Source: DAITBA01 sp036824005
GTDB taxonomy: Bacteria > Pseudomonadota > Gammaproteobacteria > Burkholderiales > Rhodocyclaceae
Assembly: GCA_036824005.1 (NCBI GenBank)
Contig: DAITBA010000001.1
Location: 757,879-821,878 of the forward strand
Length of the DNA stretch: 64,000 nt
Reading direction: 5' to 3'
Positions 43,323 to 51,297 of the stretch are shown piece by piece. The notes under the pieces were generated by a model. The model saw nothing but the letters and a program-made list of their open reading frames with translations. It did no database searches and had not been told where the DNA came from. Both the position numbers and the translations under genes were made by a program. The first letter of the stretch is position 1, and each line of letters opens with the position of its first letter.

Positions 43323-43567
43323 TCAGGCGTCGCGCACGATCGCCGCGGTGACCAGGGACGATCCCTCCTGGGCGGCGGCGTTCAGGGCGCGGATGGCGAG
43401 ATTGTTGAGCGCGAGCGGATAGCACAGGCTGATCGCCCGGGCGTCGTGCCCCTGGCCCTGGCTGATGGTGAGCCGTGCGCGCATCGCCTCGTAGGCCTCC
43501 GGCTTGAAGACCTTCTGCGGCTCGACGCCGATGCGCGCGAGCTTGTGGCCGATGTAGTCGGCCACAT
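43323..43567 (-). pseudogene. C-terminal fragment of a MuB-type transposition ATPase
   Basis: About 80 codons remain: VFKPEAYEAMRARLTISQG, then AISLCYPLALNNLAIRALNAAAQEGSSLVTAAIVRD, resembling the C-terminal domain of MuB-like AAA proteins. The N-terminal ATPase domain is cut off at 43567, where the right copy of the 953-bp repeat begins. Confidence 0.6.
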
Positions 43568-43686
43568 GGTGCTTGACGGCACGATAATTGGAGGGGATTT
43601 GCCGAAAAATTGCGTAATTTTTAGGCAGGTACCGAAAATTGCAATTGGCATTGTGCGGCGCGGCAACGAAGGGCGCCGGGGTGAGG

Positions 43687-44232
43687 CTAGAGGGACAGAA
43701 ACTCCTCGATCACATCCAGGATGCTCTGCTCATCTGATGGTGAGAGGCCAAGGAAAGGGCGCGCAGGGATATCGCCCCACAGGTGAGGGAATGCGGATTT
43801 TTTGCCACCGAACTGCTGCATCGCTGAATAGATCATGGGGGAGCCGACCTCCACCCCATCGCTGACGACGTTGTAGAAAATCTGATCAGCCAGGAGGCCA
43901 GTCAGGCCGTGCAGCGGCTTCTTGGCCGCGGCAATGGCGGCCTTCTTTCTTTCACCGGCCCTACCCGTGAAACTCTTCTTCGTACCTGTACGCTTACCGG
44001 TGACTTTGTCGAACAACCCGGTGCGCTGACGTAGGTAATGTTCAATGGTGGTCGGGCTGTTCGGCGCCCATGGATTGCCATCCGGCCCCCGTCCCGCCAC
44101 GAATCTCTGCTTTGTGCTCTCCGCAACCAGCTCGCCGATTGCGAAGAACGCCGGGCGTGAGTTCTGCGTCCGAGCGAGCAGCCGCTCGACCGCAGACCTT
44201 ACATTGCTATCGGCGAGATCGATCTTGATCAC
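43687..44232 (-). CDS. Duplicate gpG-family virion morphogenesis protein
   Basis: 181 aa, same product as 34025-34570. Lies in the right copy of the repeat. Its identity with the left copy implies a recent duplication or strong gene conversion. Confidence 0.85.
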   Translation of the reverse strand: MIKIDLADSNVRSAVERLLARTQNSRPAFFAIGELVAESTKQRFVAGRGPDGNPWAPNSPTTIEHYLRQRTGLFDKVTGKRTGTKKSFTGRAGERKKAAIAAAKKPLHGLTGLLADQIFYNVVSDGVEVGSPMIYSAMQQFGGKKSAFPHLWGDIPARPFLGLSPSDEQSILDVIEEFLSL

Positions 44233-44520
44233 GATGGCTCGGACTCGCCGGCGAGCTGATACTCGCGCATGCGCGCCCAGACCCCAAAGTACGCCTCATG
44301 GCGATCCGGGTCCGAGACCGACCCCTTGAAGTTGGCATAGTTCATCGTCAAAACACGTTCGAGCACTTTTTCCGCAACGACGGTCCGCTGCAGCACGGCG
44401 CGGTACGGATAGTCATGGCCCGGGGTGCGACGAGCCTTAAATCCGGTGAAAACCGCCTCGATATCCCCCTTTCGTCGCGCTCGAACCAACAGCATGTCCG
44501 ATTTATCGCGGTGCGCGACG
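44229..44520 (-). pseudogene. 5'-truncated copy of the 108-aa phage gene
   Basis: Identical to 34567-34858 but the first 14 or so codons and RBS are replaced by host DNA; the open frame runs a few codons into hsp15 sequence. Confidence 0.85.
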
Positions 44521-44527
44521 CGCGGGC

Positions 44528-44938
44528 TCACATCGCGCCATTGTCCAAACGCGACAACCGGCGCCGGTCGCGCTTGGTCGGTCGGCCGCGCAGCGCCGGT
44601 CGCGCTGCTCCCTGCATCTTCCGCGCCTCCAGCGCCGACTGTCGTCGCGCGAGACTATCCGCTGTTTCCTCGTAGAGGTTTTGTGCTTCCGCCGCCGGCC
44701 GGCGCTGGCTCGACAAGGCCCTGACAACAATCGTCCAGTGCATGTCGGCGATGCCGATGTCAAGCGTATTGCCGATCCTGATCTCTTTTGCCGGTTTGGT
44801 CCGGGCGCCGTTCAGATGCACCTTGCCGCCTTCGACTGCCGCGGCGGCCATAGCTCGCGTCTTGTAGAATCGTGCCGCCCATAGCCACTTATCGAGGCGG
44901 GCGCGCCCTGGAGTTTGGTCTTGCGCCGCAGCGCTCAC
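44528..44938 (-). CDS. hslR: S4-domain ribosome-rescue protein Hsp15
   Basis: 136 aa from a GTG at 44938 that overlaps the regA stop (GTGA). ARLDKWLWAARFYKTRAMAAAAVEGGKVHLNGARTKPAKEI is the S4 RNA-binding domain; the C-terminus RGRPTKRDRRRLSRL is the basic tail typical of Hsp15. It binds stalled 50S subunits carrying nascent chains. The phage junction is only 7 bp after its stop. Confidence 0.92.
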   Translation of the reverse strand: MSAAAQDQTPGRARLDKWLWAARFYKTRAMAAAAVEGGKVHLNGARTKPAKEIRIGNTLDIGIADMHWTIVVRALSSQRRPAAEAQNLYEETADSLARRQSALEARKMQGAARPALRGRPTKRDRRRLSRLDNGAM

Positions 44939-45483
44939 GACTTCGCCGGCCTCTTGCCCAGCTTGCGCTGCAGAGTCCGGCGGTGCATCTTCAGCGCGCG
45001 AGCGGTGGCGGAGATGTTGCCCTGATTCTCCGCCAGCACGCGTTGGATGTGTTCCCATTCCAGCCGGTCGACGGACAGGGGTTCGCCGCTCACGGGCAGG
45101 GACGAGTCGCCCGCCGTGCGATGCAGCGCCGCAACCACGTCGTCCGCATCCACGGGCTTGGCGAGATAATGCGTGGCGCCCAGCTTGATCGCCTCGACGG
45201 CAGTAGCGATGCTCGCATAGCCCGTGAGCATCACGATACGCGTCTCGGCGTCGAGCTCGATCAGCTTTTCGATCAAAGTCAGCCCGGAATCTCCCGGCAT
45301 CTTAAGGTCCACCACGGCGTATTCCGGTGGTTGGTCGGTGGCCAGCTCGATCGCCTGCTCCGTCGAGGCGGCGGCGGTGACGGCGAAACCACGCCGCGTC
45401 AGGGCGCGGCCGAGCACACCGCGGAACACGTCGTCATCGTCCACCAGCAGCAGGGAGGGTCGATCCTGATCGCTGTCGTTCAT
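44935..45483 (-). CDS. regA: RegA/PrrA-type redox response regulator
   Basis: 182 aa. Receiver domain with LLLVDDDDVFRGVLGRAL, phospho-acceptor Asp59 in YAVVDLKMPGDSGL and Lys in LAKPVDADDV. A short linker leads to a Fis-type helix-turn-helix (NISATARALKMHRRTLQRKLGKRPAKS), the RegA/PrrA/ActR layout. In photosynthetic and denitrifying proteobacteria it controls respiration, nitrogen and redox genes. ATGA overlap with regB. Confidence 0.93.
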   Translation of the reverse strand: MNDSDQDRPSLLLVDDDDVFRGVLGRALTRRGFAVTAAASTEQAIELATDQPPEYAVVDLKMPGDSGLTLIEKLIELDAETRIVMLTGYASIATAVEAIKLGATHYLAKPVDADDVVAALHRTAGDSSLPVSGEPLSVDRLEWEHIQRVLAENQGNISATARALKMHRRTLQRKLGKRPAKS

Positions 45484-46808
45484 GGTTCCACCAGCAGCCT
45501 CTTCAATGGCAGATGAATACGGGTGCGGGCACCGCCGCCTTCGCGGTTGGTCAGCTCCACTTTGCCGCCGTAGCGCTCCACCGTGGCGTTGGACAGGAAC
45601 ACGCCGATGCCCATGCCGCCGAGGTCGGTCTTGGTCGTGTAGAACGGCTGACCGATCCGCGGCGCCACCGACGCATCGAGACCGGGTCCGCGATCCAGAA
45701 TGTCCACGGTGCACTGGCTGTCGTCCCAGGTGCCGCACACCTCGACTCCCTCGGGTGAGGCGTCGGCCGCGTTGTTCAGGAGATTCAGCACCGCGTATTC
45801 CAGGGTGCGATCGGCGAGAATGCGCGGCGCGGACCGACTTGCCGCGAGGTGCTTCGTCACCTTCGCCGCCGGTCTGAGCACGCGCCACTCGTCGACGATC
45901 CGGTCAAGATAGGCATCGAGGGCGATCCCTTGGCCGTCTTCGCCGCGAGTGTAACCGGCGGCATCGACCAGTTGCGACAGGATGGCTTTGCAACTGTCGA
46001 TCTGCTGGCGCATCAGCGAAAGATCGGGCGCCAGCTCCAGGTTACTGCCGTACTGAAGCTCCAGTTCCCGGATGACCACCGCCATGGTGGACAGCGGCGT
46101 GCCGAGCTGGTGAGCGGCACCGGCGGCGAGCGTGCCCAGCGCCAGGATCTGCTCGTTGCGCAGCGCCGCCTCGCGCGCCCGCGCCAGCTCCTGCTCCCGG
46201 GCGCGCAATGCCGACGCCATACGCCCGACGAAGAAGGCGACGATCAATGCGCTCAGCAGGAAGTTCAGCCACATGCCTAGCACATGCAGCCCGAAGCCGA
46301 AAGTCTCGCCCGGATCGGCGGTCTTCACGCCAGTGGCAGTGCAGATGTAGTGGTCGAGCTGCGCCAGCTCGTTGCTCGGCGGTGGCATCGGCACATTGAC
46401 GACCATGAGCAGCGAGTAGGCGCCCAGTGTGAGTGCCGCCATGGCCCAGGCATGCACCGCCGGCAGCGTGGCGGCGGCGATGGTGAGCGGCAGCAGGAAG
46501 AGCGACGCGAACGGGTTGGTGGCACCGCCGCTGAAGTACAGCAGGATTGCCAGGGCCACGACGTCGACCGCGAGTTGCCCGAGCAGTTCGGTTTCCGTCA
46601 CGGGCTTGGGCTGCCGCTGCCGGGCGACGGTGAACACGTTGAACGCAGCGAGCGCCACGCTCACGGCGATCAGTGGCGGCAAGGGCAGCTCGATGCGCAG
46701 GTACAGCGTCGCGAAGGCGAGCACCAGCAACTGGCTTGCCACTTCGATCCAACGCAGCAACACCAGGCGCTGCAGCGGATTGGGCGTGAGGACGGACGCG
46801 CTCTGCAT
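45480..46808 (-). CDS. regB: RegB/PrrB-type redox sensor histidine kinase
   Basis: 442 aa with six membrane helices. The quinone-binding heptapeptide GGATNPF (94-100) and the H-box LAAGAAHQLGTPLSTMAVV (His233) match RegB. The cysteine at 273 lies 40 residues after the phospho-His, the spacing of the redox-active cysteine in RegB. N and G boxes (LLNNAADASP, GGMGIGVFLSNATVERYGG) are intact. It phosphorylates RegA under reducing conditions. The gene heads the minus-strand regB-regA-hsp15 unit. Confidence 0.94.
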   Translation of the reverse strand: MQSASVLTPNPLQRLVLLRWIEVASQLLVLAFATLYLRIELPLPPLIAVSVALAAFNVFTVARQRQPKPVTETELLGQLAVDVVALAILLYFSGGATNPFASLFLLPLTIAAATLPAVHAWAMAALTLGAYSLLMVVNVPMPPPSNELAQLDHYICTATGVKTADPGETFGFGLHVLGMWLNFLLSALIVAFFVGRMASALRAREQELARAREAALRNEQILALGTLAAGAAHQLGTPLSTMAVVIRELELQYGSNLELAPDLSLMRQQIDSCKAILSQLVDAAGYTRGEDGQGIALDAYLDRIVDEWRVLRPAAKVTKHLAASRSAPRILADRTLEYAVLNLLNNAADASPEGVEVCGTWDDSQCTVDILDRGPGLDASVAPRIGQPFYTTKTDLGGMGIGVFLSNATVERYGGKVELTNREGGGARTRIHLPLKRLLVEP

Positions 46809-46912
46809 GGCCGTGGGACGGGACAGCAGATTCTACGCCGGCCCGGCCAATGGAGGGTGCGTCGATTTGTCGCGTGCCCCGAGAGCCAGTGTTCATGCGC
46901 ATTTCCATGGTG

Positions 46913-46929
46913 TGCGACAGCGTGTCGCA
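46913..46929. promoter_or_regulatory. Predicted RegA/PrrA binding site between regB and tonB
   Basis: TGCGACA-GCG-TGTCGCA is a perfect palindrome matching the published RegA/PrrA consensus GCGNC-N(variable)-GNCGC (here GCGAC-N5-GTCGC). It lies 105 bp upstream of regB and next to the -35 of the tonB promoter, so it could serve autoregulation, tonB control or both. Confidence 0.65.
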
Positions 46930-46958
46930 TTTTACGCCGCGCTGCCACTACCTATAAT
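46930..46958 (+). promoter_or_regulatory. Promoter of the tonB operon
   Basis: TATAAT at 46953-46958 with a weak TTTTAC at 46930-46935 (17-bp spacer). The long leader to the ATG at 47124 holds nothing recognisable. Confidence 0.5.
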
Positions 46959-47123
46959 CCGCGCCCGGAGTGACCGGTACGCCGTTCAACGCGTCCGGGC
47001 CGAGGGGGAGGAAACGAGCATGGTCGAAGCGAATGCCTGCGTGCGCGCGTTACCGCAGGCGCTGCGCTTGCACGGGGTTGGGAATGCACCCCCGCACCAC
47101 CGCGTTGCCGCGCACGGTTGACA

Positions 47124-47807
47124 ATGGCATGTGACTCGCTGTCCGGTGTGCGCGCACGGCGCCGGCTGAGCTGGAGTGGCGCAGCGAGTGTCGTGGCGCT
47201 GCACGTCGCCCTGCTCTACGCCCTATGGCACCACCGGCTCGACGTGCAGCGGGGTGAAATCGTTCCGTTGTTCGTCAGCCTGCTGACGCCCAAGCCGCCG
47301 CCGGAGGAACCGGCCAAGCCTGAGCCGCCCAAGCAGGTCCGGCTGGAGCGTCCGTTGCCCAAACCGCGCGCCCCTCAGCCACCGCCGCAGCAGATGGTCG
47401 TCGAGGCGCCCGTTACGGCACCGAGCGAACCCGTCGCGCTGCCGCCCGCGCCAGCGCCGGTGGCGGCGCCGGAACCGCCCGTTGTCCAGGCGCCACCGGC
47501 CGCGGAACCGCCCAAATCGGCAATCCTGCCGGAACTCGCAGTGACCTGTCCGGAGCGGATGCCACCGGCTTATCCGGCGATGTCCCGGCGCCTGGGCGAA
47601 CAGGGGCGCGTGGTTCTGCGTGTCGAGCTGGACGCGCACGGTGCCGTCACGCGCGCCGCGGTGGACAAGTCGTCAGGCGTGCAGCGCCTCGACGATGCCG
47701 CGCTTGCCGCAGTGCGGCAGTGGCGCTGTCGGCCTGCTCAGCACAACGGCATGCCGGTGCGGGCGGTGGCCCTGCAACCCTTCAACTTTGTTTTGCAGCA
47801 AGAGTGA
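47124..47807 (+). CDS. tonB: TonB energy-transducing protein
   Basis: 227 aa. A cytoplasmic N-terminus and one membrane helix (SVVALHVALLYALWHH) lead to a Pro-rich periplasmic spacer (KPPPEEPAKPEPPK... to about 135) and the TonB C-terminal domain (PPAYPAMSRRLGEQGRVVLRVELDAHGAV...SSGVQRLDDAALAAVRQWRCRPA). It couples the ExbBD proton motor to TonB-dependent receptors. It heads tonB-exbB-exbD and a series of receptor genes. Confidence 0.95.
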   Translation: MACDSLSGVRARRRLSWSGAASVVALHVALLYALWHHRLDVQRGEIVPLFVSLLTPKPPPEEPAKPEPPKQVRLERPLPKPRAPQPPPQQMVVEAPVTAPSEPVALPPAPAPVAAPEPPVVQAPPAAEPPKSAILPELAVTCPERMPPAYPAMSRRLGEQGRVVLRVELDAHGAVTRAAVDKSSGVQRLDDAALAAVRQWRCRPAQHNGMPVRAVALQPFNFVLQQE

Positions 47808-47811
47808 TCCG

Positions 47812-48546
47812 ATGGAACAGACCCTGGGGTTTGCCCACTTCCTCGCCCAGACCGACATGCTCGGCCGGTGCGTTCTGGCATTGCTGCTCGCGCTCTCGGC
47901 GGCGAGCTGGTACCTGATCATCACCAAGTCGGTGCAGGACTTTCTGACCCGGCATCGCGCCGAAACCTTTCTCCAGCGATTCTGGGATTCGGACTCGCTG
48001 GACGATGCAGCACACCTGATCGCGGTTTCGAAGGCGGACAATGCATTCGCGTCACTGGCGCGCGAGGCCTGCGCGGCAGCGCGCAAGGGCCGCGAGGGCA
48101 AGCAGAAGCTCGCCGCAGCCGGCGGTTTGAACGAGTATGTCACGCGGGTACTGCGCAACGAGATCGACCAGGAAACGGCGCGCGTCGAGTATGGTCTGAC
48201 GCTGCTCGCCTCGGCCGGTTCGGCGGCGCCCTACGTTGGGCTGTTCGGGACCGTGTGGGGCATTTATCACGCCCTGGTCGCCATCGGGCTCTCCGGTCAG
48301 GGCACGCTGGACAAGGTCGCCGGGCCGGTGGGTGAAGCACTGATCATGACGGCGCTCGGCTTGGCCGTCGCCATCCCCGCCGTGCTTGCCTACAACTTCT
48401 TCACCCGGCGCAACCGCGTCTGGCTTGCCAACCTCGATGCCTTCGCCCACGACCTGATCACGCTGATTACCGTCGAACACGAGGAAAGCGTGGCGAGCGG
48501 TGCGCGCGCGCACTCCCTGCGCGCGGTGATGAAGGCGGCGGACTGA
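47812..48546 (+). CDS. exbB: ExbB proton channel protein
   Basis: 244 aa from the ATG at 47812. Three membrane segments: LGRCVLALLLALSAASWYLIITK, then GLTLLASAGSAAPYVGLFGTVWGIYHAL and the last GEALIMTALGLAVAIPAVLAYN, the MotA/TolQ/ExbB domain. Part of the TonB motor. Confidence 0.96.
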   Translation: MEQTLGFAHFLAQTDMLGRCVLALLLALSAASWYLIITKSVQDFLTRHRAETFLQRFWDSDSLDDAAHLIAVSKADNAFASLAREACAAARKGREGKQKLAAAGGLNEYVTRVLRNEIDQETARVEYGLTLLASAGSAAPYVGLFGTVWGIYHALVAIGLSGQGTLDKVAGPVGEALIMTALGLAVAIPAVLAYNFFTRRNRVWLANLDAFAHDLITLITVEHEESVASGARAHSLRAVMKAAD

Positions 48547-48555
48547 GGCGCGATC

Positions 48556-48978
48556 ATGGCACTCGGGAGCTTCCGCAGTCAGAACCACCAGGCGCCGAAC
48601 GCCGAGATCAACGTCGTGCCCCTGGTGGACGTGATGCTCGTGCTGCTGGTGATCTTCATCATCACCGCGCCGTTGCTCACGCACTCGGTGAAGATCGATC
48701 TGCCCAAGGCATCGAGCAATCCCAATCTGACCCAGCCCGATCACATCGAGCTTGGCATACGCGAGGACGGCGCACTGTTCTGGAACGGCGAGCCGGCCGA
48801 GCGCGACGTGCTGCCCGAGCGATTCCGCGCCGCGGCGAGCGGGCAGCCGCAACCGGAGTTGCACATCCGCGCCGACCGGCACGTGCATTACGAACGCGTA
48901 GCCCAGGTGATGGCGGTGGCGGCGAAAGCAGGGCTCGTGCGCATCGGCTTCGTCGGCGATCCGACGGATGCCAACTAG
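48556..48978 (+). CDS. exbD: ExbD motor protein
   Basis: 140 aa. One membrane helix with the essential Asp in NVVPLVDVMLVLLVIFIITAP, periplasmic domain to the end (ELHIRADRHVHYERVAQVMAVAAKAGLVRIGFV). Completes TonB-ExbB-ExbD. Confidence 0.97.
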   Translation: MALGSFRSQNHQAPNAEINVVPLVDVMLVLLVIFIITAPLLTHSVKIDLPKASSNPNLTQPDHIELGIREDGALFWNGEPAERDVLPERFRAAASGQPQPELHIRADRHVHYERVAQVMAVAAKAGLVRIGFVGDPTDAN

Positions 48979-49083
48979 CTTGCACTCGCTGCGTGCCGGT
49001 AAAACAAGTGCATAGAGTCACCGGTACCGACGACCCGCCGCTCGGCGTAATCCGAAGGCTCTGCTTCTTGTAGGGAAGAAAAG

Positions 49084-51204
49084 ATGAAGACCAAACCTAT
49101 CACGCTTGCATTGGCGGCAATAGCTCAGGTGACCGCATCGCTCGCGGCCGATGAAACCGTATTGAGAGAAATCGCCGTTCGGGCGGCGCCTATCGGTGCC
49201 GACGAAGAGGCGCTGGCGGCAAAGCGACCGGCCTCCGGCGACGCCGCCCAACTGCTCGACGGCATTCCGGGCGTCAGTCTCTACAGGGGCGGCGGTGTGT
49301 CGAGCCTCCCGGTGATTCGCGGCCTCAATGACGATCGAATCAAGCTTGTCATCGACGGCATGCAGACTACCTCGGCCTGCGGCAATCACATGAATCCGTC
49401 GCTCTCCTATATCGATCCGAGCAACGTCGCCAGCCTTGGCGTCATCGCCGGTATCACGCCGGTCAGCCTCGGCGGCGACAGTATCGCCGGCACGATCACC
49501 GTTGCCTCCCGGCCGCCGCTGTTCGCCCGCAGTGCCGGTGAGATCGCCACCGAAGCAAGTGTCGCGGCGGCGTATCGCAGCGTCAGCAGAGGCACGGCCG
49601 GGTCCGTGGCGGCGGCGATCGGCAGCGACCGTCTGAGCTTCGGCGTCACCGCCGCCGTCGATCACGCCAGCAGCTACAAAGACGGCAACGGCAACAAGGT
49701 GCGCTCGACGCTGTACGAGTCCCACAATCAGGCGCTGACCTTCGGCTTGCGGGGCGATGGCCACGCACTGACCGTCAAAGCGGGGCACCAGACCATTCCC
49801 TACCAAGGTTTCGTCAATCAGTACATGGACATGGTCGGCAATCACGCCAACCATCTCAATATCGGCTACAAGGGCGAGCTGGGCTTGGGCAGGCTCGAAG
49901 CGCGGCTGTACTGGCAGGACGTCAAGCATGAAATGGGTTTTTTCTCGCCGGAGAAGACCGGGACGATGCCGATGAAGACCCGCGGCGAGGACATCGGCTA
50001 TGCCCTGAAGGCGGACTTACCCCTGACGTCGCAGCACACCGCGCGCATCGGCCACGAGTTCCACCGCTTCACGCTCGACGACCGCTGGCCGCCCGTTCCC
50101 GGCTCGATGATGATGGAGCCGCTTACCTTCATCAACATCAACGACGGCCGACGCGAGCGCCTCGCCCTGTTCGGCGAACTGGAATCGAAATGGGATAGCC
50201 GCTGGACCACGCTGCTCGGCGTGCGCGGCGAGCGCGTCAGGACGGACACCGGCCCGGTTCAGCCCTACAGCTACATGGCCATGATGATGATGCCGAACCC
50301 GGACGCTGCCGCCGCGCTCGCCTTCAACGCCAGGGATCGCGCCCGACGCGATAACAACATCGACGTGACGACGCTGGCACGCTTCGAGCCGGAGCCCACG
50401 CAGTCCTACGAATTCGGCTACGCGCGCAAGACCCGCTCGCCCAACCTGTACGAGCGCTACGCTTGGGGCCGCGGCACCATGGCCATGACCATGATAGGCT
50501 GGTTCGGCGACGCCAACGGCTATGTCGGCGACCCCGACCTGAAGCCGGAAGTTGCGCACACCGTAAGCGCGACGGCGAGCTGGCACGATGCCGAGCGGCG
50601 GCAATGGGAATTCGCGGCGACGCCGTACTACACCTACGTGCGCGACTACATCGGCGTCAATCGTATCGGCACCTTCAATCCCCGGATGGCCATGGGTGCC
50701 ACGCGGGCGCTGCTGCAGTTCGCCAATCACAACGCCAAGCTCTACGGCATTGATCTGTCATTGAATGCGACCGTCTGGGACAACCCGAGTATTGGTCGCG
50801 GTCAGGTCAAGGCAGTTCTGGGGCTGACGCGGGGCGAGCGCACCGATACCGGCACGGACCTGTATCAGATCATGCCGCTGAACCTGCGGCTGAGCGTCGA
50901 GCACGCGATCAACGCCTGGACCAATGCCGTCGAGCTGCAGCTCGTAGACCGCAAGTCGCGGGTCGATCCCGTGCGTCTTGAGCCGGAAACCGGCGGCTAT
51001 GCGCTCGTCAATTTGCGCACGGCCTACCAGTGGCGCAATGTCCGTTTCGATCTGAGCATCACAAACCTGTTCGACAGGTTCCACTACCTGCCGCTGGGCG
51101 GCGTGGACTATGCGGATTGGAAGGCAAACGGTACGTTGGGCCAACTGGGTCCGGTGCCGGCGCCGGGGAGGTCGTTCAACGCCGGAGTAAGTATCAAGTT
51201 CTGA
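49084..51204 (+). CDS. OprC/NosA-like TonB-dependent copper receptor
   Basis: 706 aa. Signal peptide (to about 21), plug domain (25-145) and a 22-strand barrel ending in VSIKF. The plug has CGNHM (Cys99, Met103), a CxxxM motif, and the barrel has HEM (His282, Met284), an HxM motif. These correspond to the CxxxM-HxM copper site of P. aeruginosa OprC. Methionine-rich loops (MAMMMMP, GTMAMTMIGW) fit copper. OprC/NosA receptors supply copper, for example for N2O reductase. Directly after exbD. Confidence 0.87.
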   Translation: MKTKPITLALAAIAQVTASLAADETVLREIAVRAAPIGADEEALAAKRPASGDAAQLLDGIPGVSLYRGGGVSSLPVIRGLNDDRIKLVIDGMQTTSACGNHMNPSLSYIDPSNVASLGVIAGITPVSLGGDSIAGTITVASRPPLFARSAGEIATEASVAAAYRSVSRGTAGSVAAAIGSDRLSFGVTAAVDHASSYKDGNGNKVRSTLYESHNQALTFGLRGDGHALTVKAGHQTIPYQGFVNQYMDMVGNHANHLNIGYKGELGLGRLEARLYWQDVKHEMGFFSPEKTGTMPMKTRGEDIGYALKADLPLTSQHTARIGHEFHRFTLDDRWPPVPGSMMMEPLTFININDGRRERLALFGELESKWDSRWTTLLGVRGERVRTDTGPVQPYSYMAMMMMPNPDAAAALAFNARDRARRDNNIDVTTLARFEPEPTQSYEFGYARKTRSPNLYERYAWGRGTMAMTMIGWFGDANGYVGDPDLKPEVAHTVSATASWHDAERRQWEFAATPYYTYVRDYIGVNRIGTFNPRMAMGATRALLQFANHNAKLYGIDLSLNATVWDNPSIGRGQVKAVLGLTRGERTDTGTDLYQIMPLNLRLSVEHAINAWTNAVELQLVDRKSRVDPVRLEPETGGYALVNLRTAYQWRNVRFDLSITNLFDRFHYLPLGGVDYADWKANGTLGQLGPVPAPGRSFNAGVSIKF

Positions 51205-51297
51205 TCCGGTATCGGTTGCCGCGCCGGATCGAGGGTGTCCCGCCCTGGACGGGATGAACTCGAATCTCCTAATTCCTGTGATCAACTTGTGCCTGTC

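Larger units (their letters stand above)
33906..44520 (-). mobile_element. Defective Mu-like prophage
   Basis: Genes run on the minus strand from 44520 to 33906 in Mu order: MuB fragment, early regulatory genes, HU-like protein, GemA (gp16), Mor, MuF (gpF) and gpG. MuA, most of MuB, lysis, terminase, portal, capsid and tail genes are absent. The element lies between hslU (plus 63-aa ORF) and hsp15. It is bounded by two copies of a 953-bp direct repeat. Two plus-strand cassettes are nested inside. Confidence 0.85.
43568..44520. repeat. 953-bp direct repeat, right copy
   Basis: Same sequence as 33906-34858. Its left edge cuts the MuB gene and its right edge ends within the 108-aa gene and joins host DNA 7 bp before the hsp15 stop codon. 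Confidence 0.9.

Noticed and set aside
33902..44526. CGCGGG at both flanks of the prophage as a target-site duplication
   Set aside because: The 6-bp GC-rich match is weak by itself, and the right junction lies inside a phage gene rather than at a phage terminus, so it is not a trustworthy duplication.
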